Shown here: positions 18,142 to 27,119 of the stretch, piece after piece | How positions within the stretch are numbered: position 1 is the first letter of the stretch | Layout: each line of letters starts with the position of its first letter | Assembly: GCA_023511585.1 (NCBI GenBank) | Contig: JAIMBF010000007.1 | Span: 1-64,000 of the forward strand | DNA from: Terriglobia bacterium | GTDB taxonomy: Bacteria > Pseudomonadota > Alphaproteobacteria > Acetobacterales > Acetobacteraceae | Length of the DNA stretch: 64,000 nt | Reading direction: 5' to 3' | The notes under the pieces: model-generated | The model's input: only the letters and a program-made list of their open reading frames with translations | Database searches by the model: none | What the model was told of the DNA's origin: nothing | Made by a program: the position numbers and the translations under genes

Positions 18142-19844
18142 TGCCGGCGCCTCACTTAAAGCGTATCGCACGCTGGCTTTTGCCTCTTCTGGTTGTGGTG
18201 GGCGCGGTTCTGGGGCTGGTTCGGCATTATGTGCTTCCGGGGCTTTCCAGCGCGCGGACAAACCCTTCGGCGATTGAAGTCGTAACGGCAACCTGGCTGC
18301 TGCGCCACGCGGTGCCGGAGGCCGCACGCGAGCGGCGCAACCCTTTGGGCGCGGATGCCGCCGATCTGGCGGCCGGGCGCGATGTGTTTCGCGCGAAATG
18401 CGAAGTCTGCCACGGTTATGACGGCGGCGGCAGAACCGAGATCGGCGCCGGTGAATATCCACACCCTCCGCCGCTTCGCGATCTGGCGCCTGCGCTTACC
18501 GATGGTGAGATTTTCTATCATATCCGCAACGGCATTCGCAACACCGGTATGCCGGCGTGGAATTTGCCGGAACGGCAAATTTGGCAACTCGTTCTCTATA
18601 TTCGCCATTTGCCGATAACGGTGAAACTTTCCGAGCAAAAGGCCGAAGATTCCGCACTGCACGCCGGAGTGTTCGGCATTTCGCACGCGGTTGCGCAAGG
18701 AATTGCCGCGGGTTGGCATTATGTCGGCTCGGCGGCTTGCAAGCCCTGCCATACCGAAATTTACGAACGCTGGAAGAAAACGCCGATGGCGAACGTGGTA
18801 AGGGATCCGCGCGCGCATCCGGAGGCGATTATTCCCGATCTTTCCAAGCCGGATCCGTTGGTGACGTTCACCAAGAACGATATTGCCTTCGTCTACGGCA
18901 GCATTTGGAAGCAGCGCTACTTTACCAAGATCGGCGATGACTATTATCCCGAACCCGCGCAGTGGGACATTACGCACCATATGTGGCGGAAGTATTTCGT
19001 CAAGAACGGTGCCGATTGGTGGGCGCCGTTCTATCCGCCGGATAATTTCCAGCGGCCCACCGGCCCGCTCTGCGACGGCTGCCATTCCGTAAACTACGAT
19101 ATAAAAACTAAAACGGTAACGGAGTGGAATGTCGGTTGCGAACGTTGCCATGGGCCCGGCAGCGAACATATCAAACAAAAAACGCGCGAGACGATTATCA
19201 ACCCCGCGCGTCTTGATTACGTGCGTGCGAACGATACCTGCATCCAATGCCACTCGCAAGGCCGGCCGCTGGTCAACCTGATCGACGGCAAATATTACGA
19301 TTGGCCGGTAGGCTTTCACATGGGATTGGATTTGTCCGATTTCTGGAAACTGGAAGAGCACAAACTCGGTGAGACCTCGTTTACGCATTATCCGGACGGC
19401 ACCGCACACAAGAACCGCATGCAAGGCAACGATTTCGTGCAAAGCCTGATGTACACGCGCGGTGTTGCGTGTTTCAGCTGCCATGACGTCCACGGCACCG
19501 AAAACGCGGCGCAGTTACGCGAACCGCCGAGCGAAATCTGCCTCACCTGCCATGGCACGAACACCGCGAACGGGCCGCACGCCGAAACCATCGCGGCGCA
19601 TACGCATCATAAGCCCGAGAGTAAGGGTAGCCAATGCATCGCCTGCCACATGCCGAAGATCGAGGAAACCCTGGGCGACGTGATGGTGCACGCGCACACG
19701 TTCCGTTTCATTACGCCGGCGGAAACGGATGCATACGGTATCCCCAACCCGTGCAACATTTGCCACAAGGACAAGACCACCGCCTGGGCCGCTTCGGTAT
19801 TGAAGAGCTGGAAAGATCGTTCCCCTTGGCGGATGGGCAACTGA
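18141..19844 (+). CDS. Membrane-anchored nine-heme cytochrome c
   Basis: A 567-residue protein with one N-terminal anchor (LLPLLVVVGAVLGLV), then a monoheme cytochrome c domain (CEVCH at about residue 87, with distal-ligand candidate GMPAW), then a multiheme domain with eight more CxxCH motifs: CKPCH (about 200), CDGCH, CERCH, CIQCH, CFSCH, CLTCH, CIACH and CNICH (about 538). This gives nine hemes. The C-terminal FRFITPAETDAYGIPNPC resembles cytochrome c554-type multiheme proteins. The start could also be the ATG one codon earlier at 18138; the two ATGs are adjacent. It faces the periplasm and moves electrons; the partner is unknown. Its link with an acyl-CoA synthetase is odd. Confidence 0.88.
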   Translation: MPAPHLKRIARWLLPLLVVVGAVLGLVRHYVLPGLSSARTNPSAIEVVTATWLLRHAVPEAARERRNPLGADAADLAAGRDVFRAKCEVCHGYDGGGRTEIGAGEYPHPPPLRDLAPALTDGEIFYHIRNGIRNTGMPAWNLPERQIWQLVLYIRHLPITVKLSEQKAEDSALHAGVFGISHAVAQGIAAGWHYVGSAACKPCHTEIYERWKKTPMANVVRDPRAHPEAIIPDLSKPDPLVTFTKNDIAFVYGSIWKQRYFTKIGDDYYPEPAQWDITHHMWRKYFVKNGADWWAPFYPPDNFQRPTGPLCDGCHSVNYDIKTKTVTEWNVGCERCHGPGSEHIKQKTRETIINPARLDYVRANDTCIQCHSQGRPLVNLIDGKYYDWPVGFHMGLDLSDFWKLEEHKLGETSFTHYPDGTAHKNRMQGNDFVQSLMYTRGVACFSCHDVHGTENAAQLREPPSEICLTCHGTNTANGPHAETIAAHTHHKPESKGSQCIACHMPKIEETLGDVMVHAHTFRFITPAETDAYGIPNPCNICHKDKTTAWAASVLKSWKDRSPWRMGN

Positions 19845-19852
19845 CGCTTTTC

Positions 19853-19872
19853 AGGCCTTGCTGACAAGGCCT
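19853..19872 (+). terminator. Hairpin between convergent genes
   Basis: AGGCCTTG and CAAGGCCT pair perfectly around a CTGA loop, with a short T tract on the plus strand. It lies between the stops of the cytochrome gene (19844) and the MlaC-like gene (19878), the expected place for a shared terminator. Confidence 0.6.
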
Positions 19873-19877
19873 TTACG

Positions 19878-20537
19878 CTATGCCCTCATTCCGCCGGAGA
19901 GATTCGCGACCTTATTCTGCAAGCCTGCAACCAGGGCGGGGACGCCCCCGTTCGTCAGCAAATACCGAAAATCCGAGCGTTGCACCGCAACGCGGCTGAT
20001 GGTGCCGTCTAACAAAACATCGACCGCCTTCCAGCCGGAGGGGGTTTTGCGCATCACGTAACTGAGTTTCGTCGATGTGCCGTCTTTGCGCAGGATTTTG
20101 GTGTCAACCACCGCTTCGCCGTTATCGAGCTTGCGCACCGAGGGGGCGATCTGGAAAGACTGGCCGTTGTATTCGTCGAAATTCGCCAAATAGCTGGATA
20201 CGGTGTAGCGACGAAAAGCCGCTTGCAGATCTGCCTTCTCGTTCTCCGCCATCGAGCGCCACCGCAGCCCGACCGAGGCCGCCAGAATTGCGTCGAGGTC
20301 GAATGCGTTCTCGATCACCGGGGCCAGCGCGGCAAAACGCTGCGCGAACGGCACTTGCTTTCCCGCTTTCATATTGGCGAGCAACGCGTCATTCAGGCGC
20401 TGAATCGGTGCGATGACGGCAGCGCTCTCGGTATTTTCAGCGCGCGCGGGCTGTGCGAAAAGGGCAGGGAGGCTCAAGCCGGCAACGGCCAAAGCCAGCA
20501 TGCCACGCCGCCCGATGGGAAGGGTTGTGGGTGTCAT
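19878..20537 (-). CDS. MlaC/Ttg2D-family periplasmic phospholipid-binding protein
   Basis: A 219-residue exported protein with a signal peptide (MLALAVAGLSLPALFAQPARA) and the MlaC fold. Landmarks are FAALAPVIENAFDL, AFRRYTVSSYLANFDEY and the strand-rich VVDTKILRKDGTS and GWKAVDVLLDG. MlaC or HpnM proteins ferry phospholipids or hopanoids across the periplasm. I choose ATG 20537 because GGAG precedes it; longer frames upstream lack a site. The rest of the Mla transporter is absent from the window, so it is an unlinked paralog or partner of a system elsewhere. Confidence 0.85.
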   Translation of the reverse strand: MTPTTLPIGRRGMLALAVAGLSLPALFAQPARAENTESAAVIAPIQRLNDALLANMKAGKQVPFAQRFAALAPVIENAFDLDAILAASVGLRWRSMAENEKADLQAAFRRYTVSSYLANFDEYNGQSFQIAPSVRKLDNGEAVVDTKILRKDGTSTKLSYVMRKTPSGWKAVDVLLDGTISRVAVQRSDFRYLLTNGGVPALVAGLQNKVANLSGGMRA

Positions 20538-20791
20538 GGTGTTTTTCTCCATGGCATTGGTTTGGTTCCGGCTGCCCAGACCGGCGGCAGCGTTCATAAG
20601 CTTGCTTATAATATTGTGTGTCATCCAACGGTGTGCTCTGCACGGACCGCGGAAGTATTTTGCGCCAGCCGCAAGGCTCGGCGGGATAAGAGGCGGCAAC
20701 GGCAAAGGGGCGGGCAGCAAACCCGCCTCAGCGGAAAGCTCTATTACGCAAAAAGCGCCAAGAGGCCCCGTGAACGGGCCGCAGTGGCCGG

Positions 20792-21211
20792 TTACGGCAT
20801 GTTCCCGACGATAATGTCACCACGGCGCGCCGCCTGAGAGGACGTGATATCCGTGGTGATGATCGGCGGACTCAGAGTGATCCGGCGCGGATCCACGCCG
20901 TCGGCGGCCAGGGCTTTGGCCAAAGCCTGGGCGCGTCGGTGCGCCATCTCTTCCGCCTCTTGGGGGCCGGCGCTCGGGTCTCCGTGGCCGGTGACGGTGA
21001 TCGGGGCGAGGGGATAGACTTTGGCATAGGCCGCAGCATCCGCCACGACCGTGCGCGCGGGCTGATCCAGGCTCGCCGAGCCGGGAGCAAAGAAGACGAA
21101 ATAGGCCTTGGAGGCCGGCATCTGCTTGGACGTCAGGTCTGTCCAATAACATCCGGTCAGCGCAAGCAAAAGCACCGAGACGGCATAACCAAGCGGGCGC
21201 AAGCGCGGCAC
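20792..21211 (-). CDS. Small lipoprotein with degenerate OmpA-like domain
   Basis: A 139-residue lipoprotein: lipobox ALTGC, then a region ITVTGHGDPSAGPQEAEEMAHRRA that resembles the peptidoglycan-binding OmpA/MotB motif, although the canonical NxxLSxxRA core is altered to EEMAHRRAQAL. The start is GTG at 21211 with AAGGAGGG upstream. It is transcribed toward the MlaC-like gene, 254 bases away, and follows cydC, so it may belong to an envelope-stress or redox-linked unit. Function unproven. Confidence 0.7.
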   Translation of the reverse strand: MPRLRPLGYAVSVLLLALTGCYWTDLTSKQMPASKAYFVFFAPGSASLDQPARTVVADAAAYAKVYPLAPITVTGHGDPSAGPQEAEEMAHRRAQALAKALAADGVDPRRITLSPPIITTDITSSQAARRGDIIVGNMP

Positions 21212-21277
21212 CGAAATCCCTCCTTCCCTGCAAGCTCTTCAATTGACGGCATAAATTGCCGTCCCCGCAAGCCTCCG

Positions 21278-22906
21278 TCAACACGCCGCAGCAAGCGCCC
21301 GCCCGCCGGAGATGCGCCATACGCGGTCCAGCCGTTCGATGCCGAGCAGGTGATGGGCGATCAGGATCACCGTGCGATCTTTCGCCACCTCGTTTAGGGT
21401 GAGCAGAAACGCCCGTTCGGTGTCCGCATCCAGGCCGCTGCAGGGTTCGTCCAAGATCAGGATCGGGGCGGGCGAAAGCAACGCGCGCGCCAATGCGAGC
21501 CGCCTGCCTTGGCCGCCGGAAAAGCGAAGCCCCTTTTCGCCGACCCAGGTATCCAGCCCATCGGGTAGGGTGCGGACGAATGCGCCGATTTGCGCTTGAT
21601 CGAGCGCCGCCCAAAGCGCTTGCTCGTCGGCGGCGGGGGCTGCGAGCAGAAGGTTGGCGCGGATCGTATCGTCGAAGAGATGCGTGTTTTGACTAAGCCA
21701 GCCGATGCGCGAGCGGACATCCGCCGCAGACAGGGCTGCGATGTCGACGCCGCCAAGCAGCACCCGGCCCGATTGCGGGGCGACGACTTTCAGCGCCAAT
21801 GCCGCAAGCGTCGATTTTCCGGCTCCCGACGGGCCGAGGATCGCAACACGCGAGCGCTCGGGGATCTCGAGCGAGAGCCCGTCAAACACCATCGGCCGAT
21901 CCGGCTGCCAACGGAAGCCGACCGCCTCGAAGCGCAACGTAAATCCGCGCGGAAGGGCGAGCGGATGCGGAGGATCCGCCACGGGGGCGGGGCTTTGAGC
22001 GGCTTCCAGAACGCGCTCGGCGGAAGCGGCGGCATAGCCGGCCAGCACGCCGGCACGCGGCAGGCCGGCAACCACTTCAAAACTCGCTACAATCAGAAAG
22101 GTGGCGGCGATAGCACCCAACGGCGCGGCGCCGGCAAGAGCGAGCACCGCCAGAAGTGCCGCCTGCCCGCAAAGAAACGCGGCCGCGGCCGCCCAGGCGC
22201 TGCGTTTGGCCACGCGCGCCTGCGCGGCGAACAATGCGTCCTCCCGCGCCTGGATTTGCGCCAGCATCCGCCCTTCCGCCCCGAAGGCGAGGACCTCTTT
22301 CATCCCGCTTAAGAGATCCAGGGCCGCAACGCGCAACGCCGATAACGCCCGGGTCAGATCGGAGCCTGCCGATTTCGCCTGGCGGGCGGCGAGGGCGGGC
22401 AGCACAAAGGCGGCGATGCCGAAGAGAACAACGACGGCGGCGGCCAGCAAAGGAAATGTGCGGCCGATGAAAATGCCAAGCGCCGGAAGAAGCAGCACCG
22501 CGCCGGCCAAGGGGATGAGAATGCGGAGATAAAGCCCGTCCAGCGCTTCCACGTCATTGACAAGGCGCGAAAGCACGTCTCCGGCGCGGCGGAAGCCGAG
22601 CCCACCGGCCGAACCTTTAGCGAGCCCGCGAAAGAACCAGACGCGCAGATCGGCCAGCGCGCGGAACGTGGCAGCGTGCGTGAGCAGCCGCTCGGCGTAG
22701 CGGAGAATGACGCGCAAGGCGCCCAGAGCGCGCAAAAGAAAAGGGGCGGCAAGCGTTCCCGCAACAATGGCGATCCCGACCGCCCGGCCCGATTGCACCA
22801 TCAGCGCCACGCCGGCGGCAACGGCAGCCATGGAGAGCGCCGCGCCGGCCAACAACCAGCCGGCCCGGCTTCGCCAAAGCGCGAGAATGCGCAGCAGCGG
22901 CTTCAA
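21278..22906 (-). CDS. cydC: Thiol reductant ABC exporter subunit CydC
   Basis: A 542-residue half-transporter with six membrane segments followed by an ATPase domain. It shows GPSGAGKSTLAALAL, RFSGGQGRRLALARAL and ILILDEPCSGLDADTE. RALGALRVILRYAERLLTHA is the CydC transmembrane signature. With CydD it exports cysteine and glutathione to the periplasm, needed for cytochrome bd and c-type cytochrome assembly. The start overlaps the CydD stop (ATGA). Confidence 0.95.
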   Translation of the reverse strand: MKPLLRILALWRSRAGWLLAGAALSMAAVAAGVALMVQSGRAVGIAIVAGTLAAPFLLRALGALRVILRYAERLLTHAATFRALADLRVWFFRGLAKGSAGGLGFRRAGDVLSRLVNDVEALDGLYLRILIPLAGAVLLLPALGIFIGRTFPLLAAAVVVLFGIAAFVLPALAARQAKSAGSDLTRALSALRVAALDLLSGMKEVLAFGAEGRMLAQIQAREDALFAAQARVAKRSAWAAAAAFLCGQAALLAVLALAGAAPLGAIAATFLIVASFEVVAGLPRAGVLAGYAAASAERVLEAAQSPAPVADPPHPLALPRGFTLRFEAVGFRWQPDRPMVFDGLSLEIPERSRVAILGPSGAGKSTLAALALKVVAPQSGRVLLGGVDIAALSAADVRSRIGWLSQNTHLFDDTIRANLLLAAPAADEQALWAALDQAQIGAFVRTLPDGLDTWVGEKGLRFSGGQGRRLALARALLSPAPILILDEPCSGLDADTERAFLLTLNEVAKDRTVILIAHHLLGIERLDRVWRISGGRALAAAC

Positions 22907-24603
22907 GCGACCCCTCGCGCCGCATCGGCCAAGGCGCGACCCCCATGCAGCTCCAGCCGCCTGCCGGGAAAAGCATGCGCCGCCGCGGAATGGCTTGCCA
23001 AAATCACGGTTCGCCCCGCCGCGAGGCGACGGAGGCTTTCCAGCACCTCGGCTTCGGTTGCGGGGTCGAGATGCGCGGTAGGCTCGTCCAACAGCAAAAC
23101 CGGCGCATTTTTCAAGAATGCACGCGCGATCGCCACGCGTTGCGCCTGCCCGCCGGAGAGCCCGTAGCCGCCCTCGCCCACCTCGGTGTCCAGCCCGCGC
23201 GGAAGGCTTGCCGCAAAGGCATCGACGCGCGCCGCCCGTGCGGCTTCCGCAACCTCGGCATCGGTGGCCTCGGGCCGGGCGAAACGGATATTCTCGCGCA
23301 AACTTCCGGCAAAGATCATCGGCTGCTGGCCGATCCAGGCCATAAGACGCATGCGTGCTTCCGGCGCAATGGAAAACAAATCCAAGCCGTTCAAGCTCAC
23401 CCGCCCGGAATCGGGGCGGATGAAACCGAGCAGCATTTCGATGACGGTGGATTTGCCCGCGCCCGAAGGCCCGATCAAAATCAAGGTTTCGCCCGCCGGC
23501 ACCCGAAAGCTCAGTCCGTTCAAAACCGGCCCCCGCGTTTTATCCCACGCGAAGTGCACGTTTTCGAAAGCGATGCTCACGCCGTGAGCGGAGATGGTAC
23601 GAATGGCGGGTTGCGGGCCGGCGTGCGAGGCTTCTTGCGGCGGCTCGGGGAGATTGACCAAGGCTGCGGCGGCGCCGGTGGCATGCAGCCGGTCTTGATA
23701 GGCCGCGGCATAAGCCCTGAGCGGCGCGAAAAACTCCGGCACCAGCAAAAGCGCGAACAGGGACGTGGAGAGCGAGACGCCGCCGCGCCCCGCCAGGGCG
23801 GCTGCGCCGTAATGCAGGGCGAGCACCACCAGCGCCCCGGCAAGCGCCAGATCCAGCACGCTCGAGGAAAGGAAAGCCACCCGAAGCACGCGCATGGTGC
23901 GGCGACGCAGTTCATCGGCGGCGGCGGCGAGAGCTTCCGCTTCGTGCTCGGCGCGTCCGGCCAGCACGATGGTGGCAATTCCCCGCACGCGATCGAGAAA
24001 CCGCGCCTGCAGGCGCGCGAGGGCCACGAATTGCCGGCGCGAGGCGACGGCGGCGCCGATGCCGGAAAGCGCCATGCCCACGGGGACGAAAAGCCCCGCA
24101 CCCAGCAGGGTTCCCCCGGCCCAAGGATCCGTCCAGAACGCCACCAGCAGCACCAGGGCGGGTCCCATCACGGCAAGCATGGCAGCCGGGACCCAGCGGG
24201 CGAAAAGTCCCTCCATAGCTTCGACTTGATCGGTGAGGACTGCGGTCAGTTCGCCCGAATGCCGTTGCCGCCCGAGCGCGGGACCCAATGCCAAGAGCCG
24301 ATGCAGCACCTGATGCCGAAGGCGACGCCGGCCGGCGATACCGGCGGAGACGGCGGCATTATCCGCCGCCACGCCAAGCGCTGCACGCAGCAGGGCCAAG
24401 AGGCCGAACCCCCCGAGCAGGACGCCAAGCGGCCCGGCATCGGCATGCAAGCCTCTGGCGAGCACTCTGGCCATCAGCCACGCCTGGCCGGTGGCTGCCG
24501 CGACGGAGGCAAGCCCGAAGGCGACCGCCGGCAAGGCGACCTTGCGCACGGCTTTTGCCTGTGCGCGCGTCCATGCTGCGATGTTTTGCTCCGGATTCTT
24601 CAT
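22903..24603 (-). CDS. cydD: Thiol reductant ABC exporter subunit CydD
   Basis: A 566-residue half-transporter: membrane domain (SGELTAVLTDQVEAMEGLFARW is typical of CydD) then ATPase with GPSGAGKSTVIEMLLGF, YGLSGGQAQRVAIARAF and VLLLDEPTAHLDPATE. The partner CydC follows at once. The cydAB oxidase genes are not in the window. Many c-type cytochromes here (three heme proteins or more) would need the reductant supply. Confidence 0.95.
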   Translation of the reverse strand: MKNPEQNIAAWTRAQAKAVRKVALPAVAFGLASVAAATGQAWLMARVLARGLHADAGPLGVLLGGFGLLALLRAALGVAADNAAVSAGIAGRRRLRHQVLHRLLALGPALGRQRHSGELTAVLTDQVEAMEGLFARWVPAAMLAVMGPALVLLVAFWTDPWAGGTLLGAGLFVPVGMALSGIGAAVASRRQFVALARLQARFLDRVRGIATIVLAGRAEHEAEALAAAADELRRRTMRVLRVAFLSSSVLDLALAGALVVLALHYGAAALAGRGGVSLSTSLFALLLVPEFFAPLRAYAAAYQDRLHATGAAAALVNLPEPPQEASHAGPQPAIRTISAHGVSIAFENVHFAWDKTRGPVLNGLSFRVPAGETLILIGPSGAGKSTVIEMLLGFIRPDSGRVSLNGLDLFSIAPEARMRLMAWIGQQPMIFAGSLRENIRFARPEATDAEVAEAARAARVDAFAASLPRGLDTEVGEGGYGLSGGQAQRVAIARAFLKNAPVLLLDEPTAHLDPATEAEVLESLRRLAAGRTVILASHSAAAHAFPGRRLELHGGRALADAARGVA

Positions 24604-24702
24604 GCCGCGTCGCGCAACCCCAAAACTTGGGTGGTCTTAGCGCCTATGCGCATGCCTGCCCAGTTACACTTCCGCAAGGCGGGATTGGGTTCGGCGGAGG
24701 CC

Positions 24703-25977
24703 TCAGCGGCCGGGCTCGTGCGGGCCAAGCGGCAGTCCTTGTTCCAATTGCGCGCGCACCCGCTTAATATCGCGCCGCTTCAGCGGGAACGGATAGGACG
24801 CAATATCGCTTGGCGGCGAATCCCCATAGGGCCGATCGCAAGCCGAAATATCCGCCGCTTCCTTGCCCGGGCATCCCGAGGTGCGAAACGCGGTGCCGGC
24901 ATCGATAATGGCTTGCAGCTCGTCTTGCGGGTAACCGAAATCGATCAGACGGCCGGCCTCGTCAAAGCGCATGCGTTCCAAGCGGTGGCCGCGATAGTCG
25001 ATCAGGTAACGCGCCAGCTGCACGCGCCGCCATTGCGGGCGCGGAACCGGGGGCAGGTGATCCATCAATGAGCCGCGCTCGGGGAAGAAGGCGAACATGT
25101 GGCTATGCCCGCCCATATCGCGGATGGTTTGCACTTGCGTCAGCACGTCGTAATCGGATTCCCCCATGCCGACGATGATGTGCGCACCGAACTTTTCCGG
25201 CCCGAAAATCTCTGCGGCGGCACGCAAAATCTCCCAATATTTCTGCCATGAGTGCGGCGAGGCAACGCCGCGCCCGCGCGTGCGGTCGAAAATTTCGGGG
25301 TTTGCCGCATCCAGCGCGACGGTGAAGATTTCCGCGCCCAAGTCTTTGAGTTCTTGAACATCTTGGCGTGTCATCGTCGTGGGGTTGGAGAGAATCGAAA
25401 CGGGAACGTGATGAATGCGCTCCACCCAACGGCGCAAGACAACCCGTGTATCGGCATCGGAATTCGGGTGCGTGATCATGCTGATACACATGCGGTGAAA
25501 ACGCCCGCCATCGCCGCCCGCTTCCATAATGTCCAGCACATCGTCGTAGGGAACGGCAGGCCAGTCCACGCGAATGAAGTTGCGATCGGCGTAATTGCGT
25601 TCGGCTTCGCGATGCCGTGCAAGGCCGCAATAGGCGCAATTGGCTCGGCAGCCTTCCGGATAGGTCAGCAACAAATTCAGGCATCGCGTGCAGCTCGTGC
25701 GATGCATCATGCCTTTCATAATGCCGAGCGTGATCGCGGCGGCGGTGGACATTTGCACGTAAGCCGGCGAGCGCATGGCCGGCGTGAGAATGTTGTTGTT
25801 CGGCAGATAAACGCCGTGCGGCGCGGCCGATTGCGCTTTGACACGCGCGCCGTTGCGCGCCTCAAGAGGCACCGGCGAAGGCACGCGCGGGCGCATGCTC
25901 TCGGCGTCGTTATAATCCCGCGGGGTTTTGTTGAGGAAATCGGGAACCGGATGGCGCGGCATATCCAAACAGCTCAT
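24703..25977 (-). CDS. BioB-like radical SAM protein, LipS1/LipS2-type candidate (longer partner)
   Basis: A 424-residue radical SAM enzyme. The cluster motif C110-x3-C114-x2-C117 sits in PEGCRANCAYCGLA. Extra cysteines at 96, 99, 369 and 380 (TSCTRC, RTSGCPG, ISACDRP) could bind an auxiliary iron-sulfur cluster, as sulfur-inserting enzymes need. SAM-binding phrases include MEAGGDGGRF and HIIVGMGESDYDV. GGAAGGAAG precedes the ATG at 25977. The neighbouring gene encodes a second BioB-like protein, as in the LipS1/LipS2 pair that makes lipoate on the sulfur-oxidation carrier protein. No lipoate-binding protein or sLpl ligase is in the window, so this assignment rests on the paired arrangement and the cysteines. 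An FO synthase or other BioB-like role remains possible. Confidence 0.6.
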   Translation of the reverse strand: MSCLDMPRHPVPDFLNKTPRDYNDAESMRPRVPSPVPLEARNGARVKAQSAAPHGVYLPNNNILTPAMRSPAYVQMSTAAAITLGIMKGMMHRTSCTRCLNLLLTYPEGCRANCAYCGLARHREAERNYADRNFIRVDWPAVPYDDVLDIMEAGGDGGRFHRMCISMITHPNSDADTRVVLRRWVERIHHVPVSILSNPTTMTRQDVQELKDLGAEIFTVALDAANPEIFDRTRGRGVASPHSWQKYWEILRAAAEIFGPEKFGAHIIVGMGESDYDVLTQVQTIRDMGGHSHMFAFFPERGSLMDHLPPVPRPQWRRVQLARYLIDYRGHRLERMRFDEAGRLIDFGYPQDELQAIIDAGTAFRTSGCPGKEAADISACDRPYGDSPPSDIASYPFPLKRRDIKRVRAQLEQGLPLGPHEPGR

Positions 25978-26001
25978 GGGACTTCCTTCCTTCGTTCTCT
26001 T

Positions 26002-27036
26002 TTACGCGGCACAGGCATGACGGCCGGTCAATCCATCCAACCCGATGGAGCAGCAAGCCGATTGCTGATCCACTTCCCGCCCGATGGCGCGGGCCAACGC
26101 CACCACGCCTTCCGCCGGATAGGCGATGCCGTCGAAACCCGCCATCACGGCATAGGCATCGGTGATGAGTTTGTGGGTCCCGCCCGGGCGTGCGCAGCCC
26201 AGTTGTACCGGCGCATGATGAATGCGCTTACGCGCGGCCACGAAAACCTCGGCCACCTGCTCGGGCGGCGGGACGGCAAACGGCTTATGCGGCGGGGCAT
26301 AGTGCGGCATGACGACAACCAAAACCAAGGCGGCGACCGGATAGCGCGCAATGATCTCAAGCGCTTTCATCTCGCCGAGCAAACGCCCGTAATGCAGCCC
26401 GATCACAATATGCGGCACGACATCCATCGAGGTGCGGCACAATGCCGCGAGCGATTCTTCAAAATCGGCAACCGTGCGATCGAGATGATAAACGTCGCGG
26501 ATGGTTTCTTCCGCACCGATCATATCCAGCATGGCCACATCGACGCCCGCTTCCGCCAGACGTTGCGCGCGCGGGAAATTGATCAACGCCGAGTGAACGG
26601 CGATGCGGAGATGCGGAAATTCCGCCTTCAGCGCGGCGATTGCCCCGGCATAACGGTCGTAAGGGACCTCGTTGCGGCGATTCGACCCGCCGGAGAGCAA
26701 AAACCCCCGCAGATCCTTGAGCCATACGAGGTCGCGCACTTTTCGGATAAGGTCTTCGGGGCTTTTGGCCGGAATCATCGGCTCCAGGATTTTCGCCTGG
26801 CAATGGTCGCACATCAACGCGCAGGCGCCGCCGGTGATAGAAAAGGCCGGGAAGTAATTCTTGCCGCCGCAGCCGCTGAGTTCCTCGCTCGCATACGCCC
26901 GGAACGTGGGGGTAAAGAAGCGTAACGGGCCGAGCGGGCGCTGTTTTGCTTCCGCTTCCAAGGCGGAGACCAAGGTTTCGTTCAGCGCGAGCGTGTCAAA
27001 CGGCTCGATAGCGCTTGCGATCTTCATCCAACCCAT
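26002..27036 (-). CDS. BioB-like radical SAM protein, LipS1/LipS2-type candidate (shorter partner)
   Basis: A 344-residue radical SAM enzyme with C72-x3-C76-x2-C79 in GGACALMCDHCQ. Additional cysteines at 56, 281, 328, 329 and 342 (SGCGGK, LGCARPGG, SACCSIG, HACAA) could ligate a second cluster. It is followed 24 bases later by the longer BioB-like gene. The two differ in length and cysteine pattern, as expected for complementary subunits. The start is at 27036 or the ATG at 27027; neither has a strong binding site. The divergent GATase-like gene begins 83 bases upstream on the other strand, so the three genes share a promoter region. Confidence 0.6.
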   Translation of the reverse strand: MGWMKIASAIEPFDTLALNETLVSALEAEAKQRPLGPLRFFTPTFRAYASEELSGCGGKNYFPAFSITGGACALMCDHCQAKILEPMIPAKSPEDLIRKVRDLVWLKDLRGFLLSGGSNRRNEVPYDRYAGAIAALKAEFPHLRIAVHSALINFPRAQRLAEAGVDVAMLDMIGAEETIRDVYHLDRTVADFEESLAALCRTSMDVVPHIVIGLHYGRLLGEMKALEIIARYPVAALVLVVVMPHYAPPHKPFAVPPPEQVAEVFVAARKRIHHAPVQLGCARPGGTHKLITDAYAVMAGFDGIAYPAEGVVALARAIGREVDQQSACCSIGLDGLTGRHACAA

Positions 27037-27119
27037 TTCGGAAGTTTGCCCTTATATGATAGATCAGTCAAACAAGAACTGCGCTTGGCGCGGAAGGCCG
27101 GAACGGCCGAGGAGGGGCG

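Noticed and set aside
16312-18462. 716-codon open frame on the minus strand
   Set aside because: It is antisense to the acyl-CoA synthetase, has the Arg/His/Pro-rich composition typical of GC-rich antisense frames, and shows no domain.
22945-25071. 708-codon open frame on the plus strand
   Set aside because: It runs opposite to cydD and the radical SAM gene, with no recognisable domain and a composition of Gly, Arg, His and Gln expected of a shadow frame.
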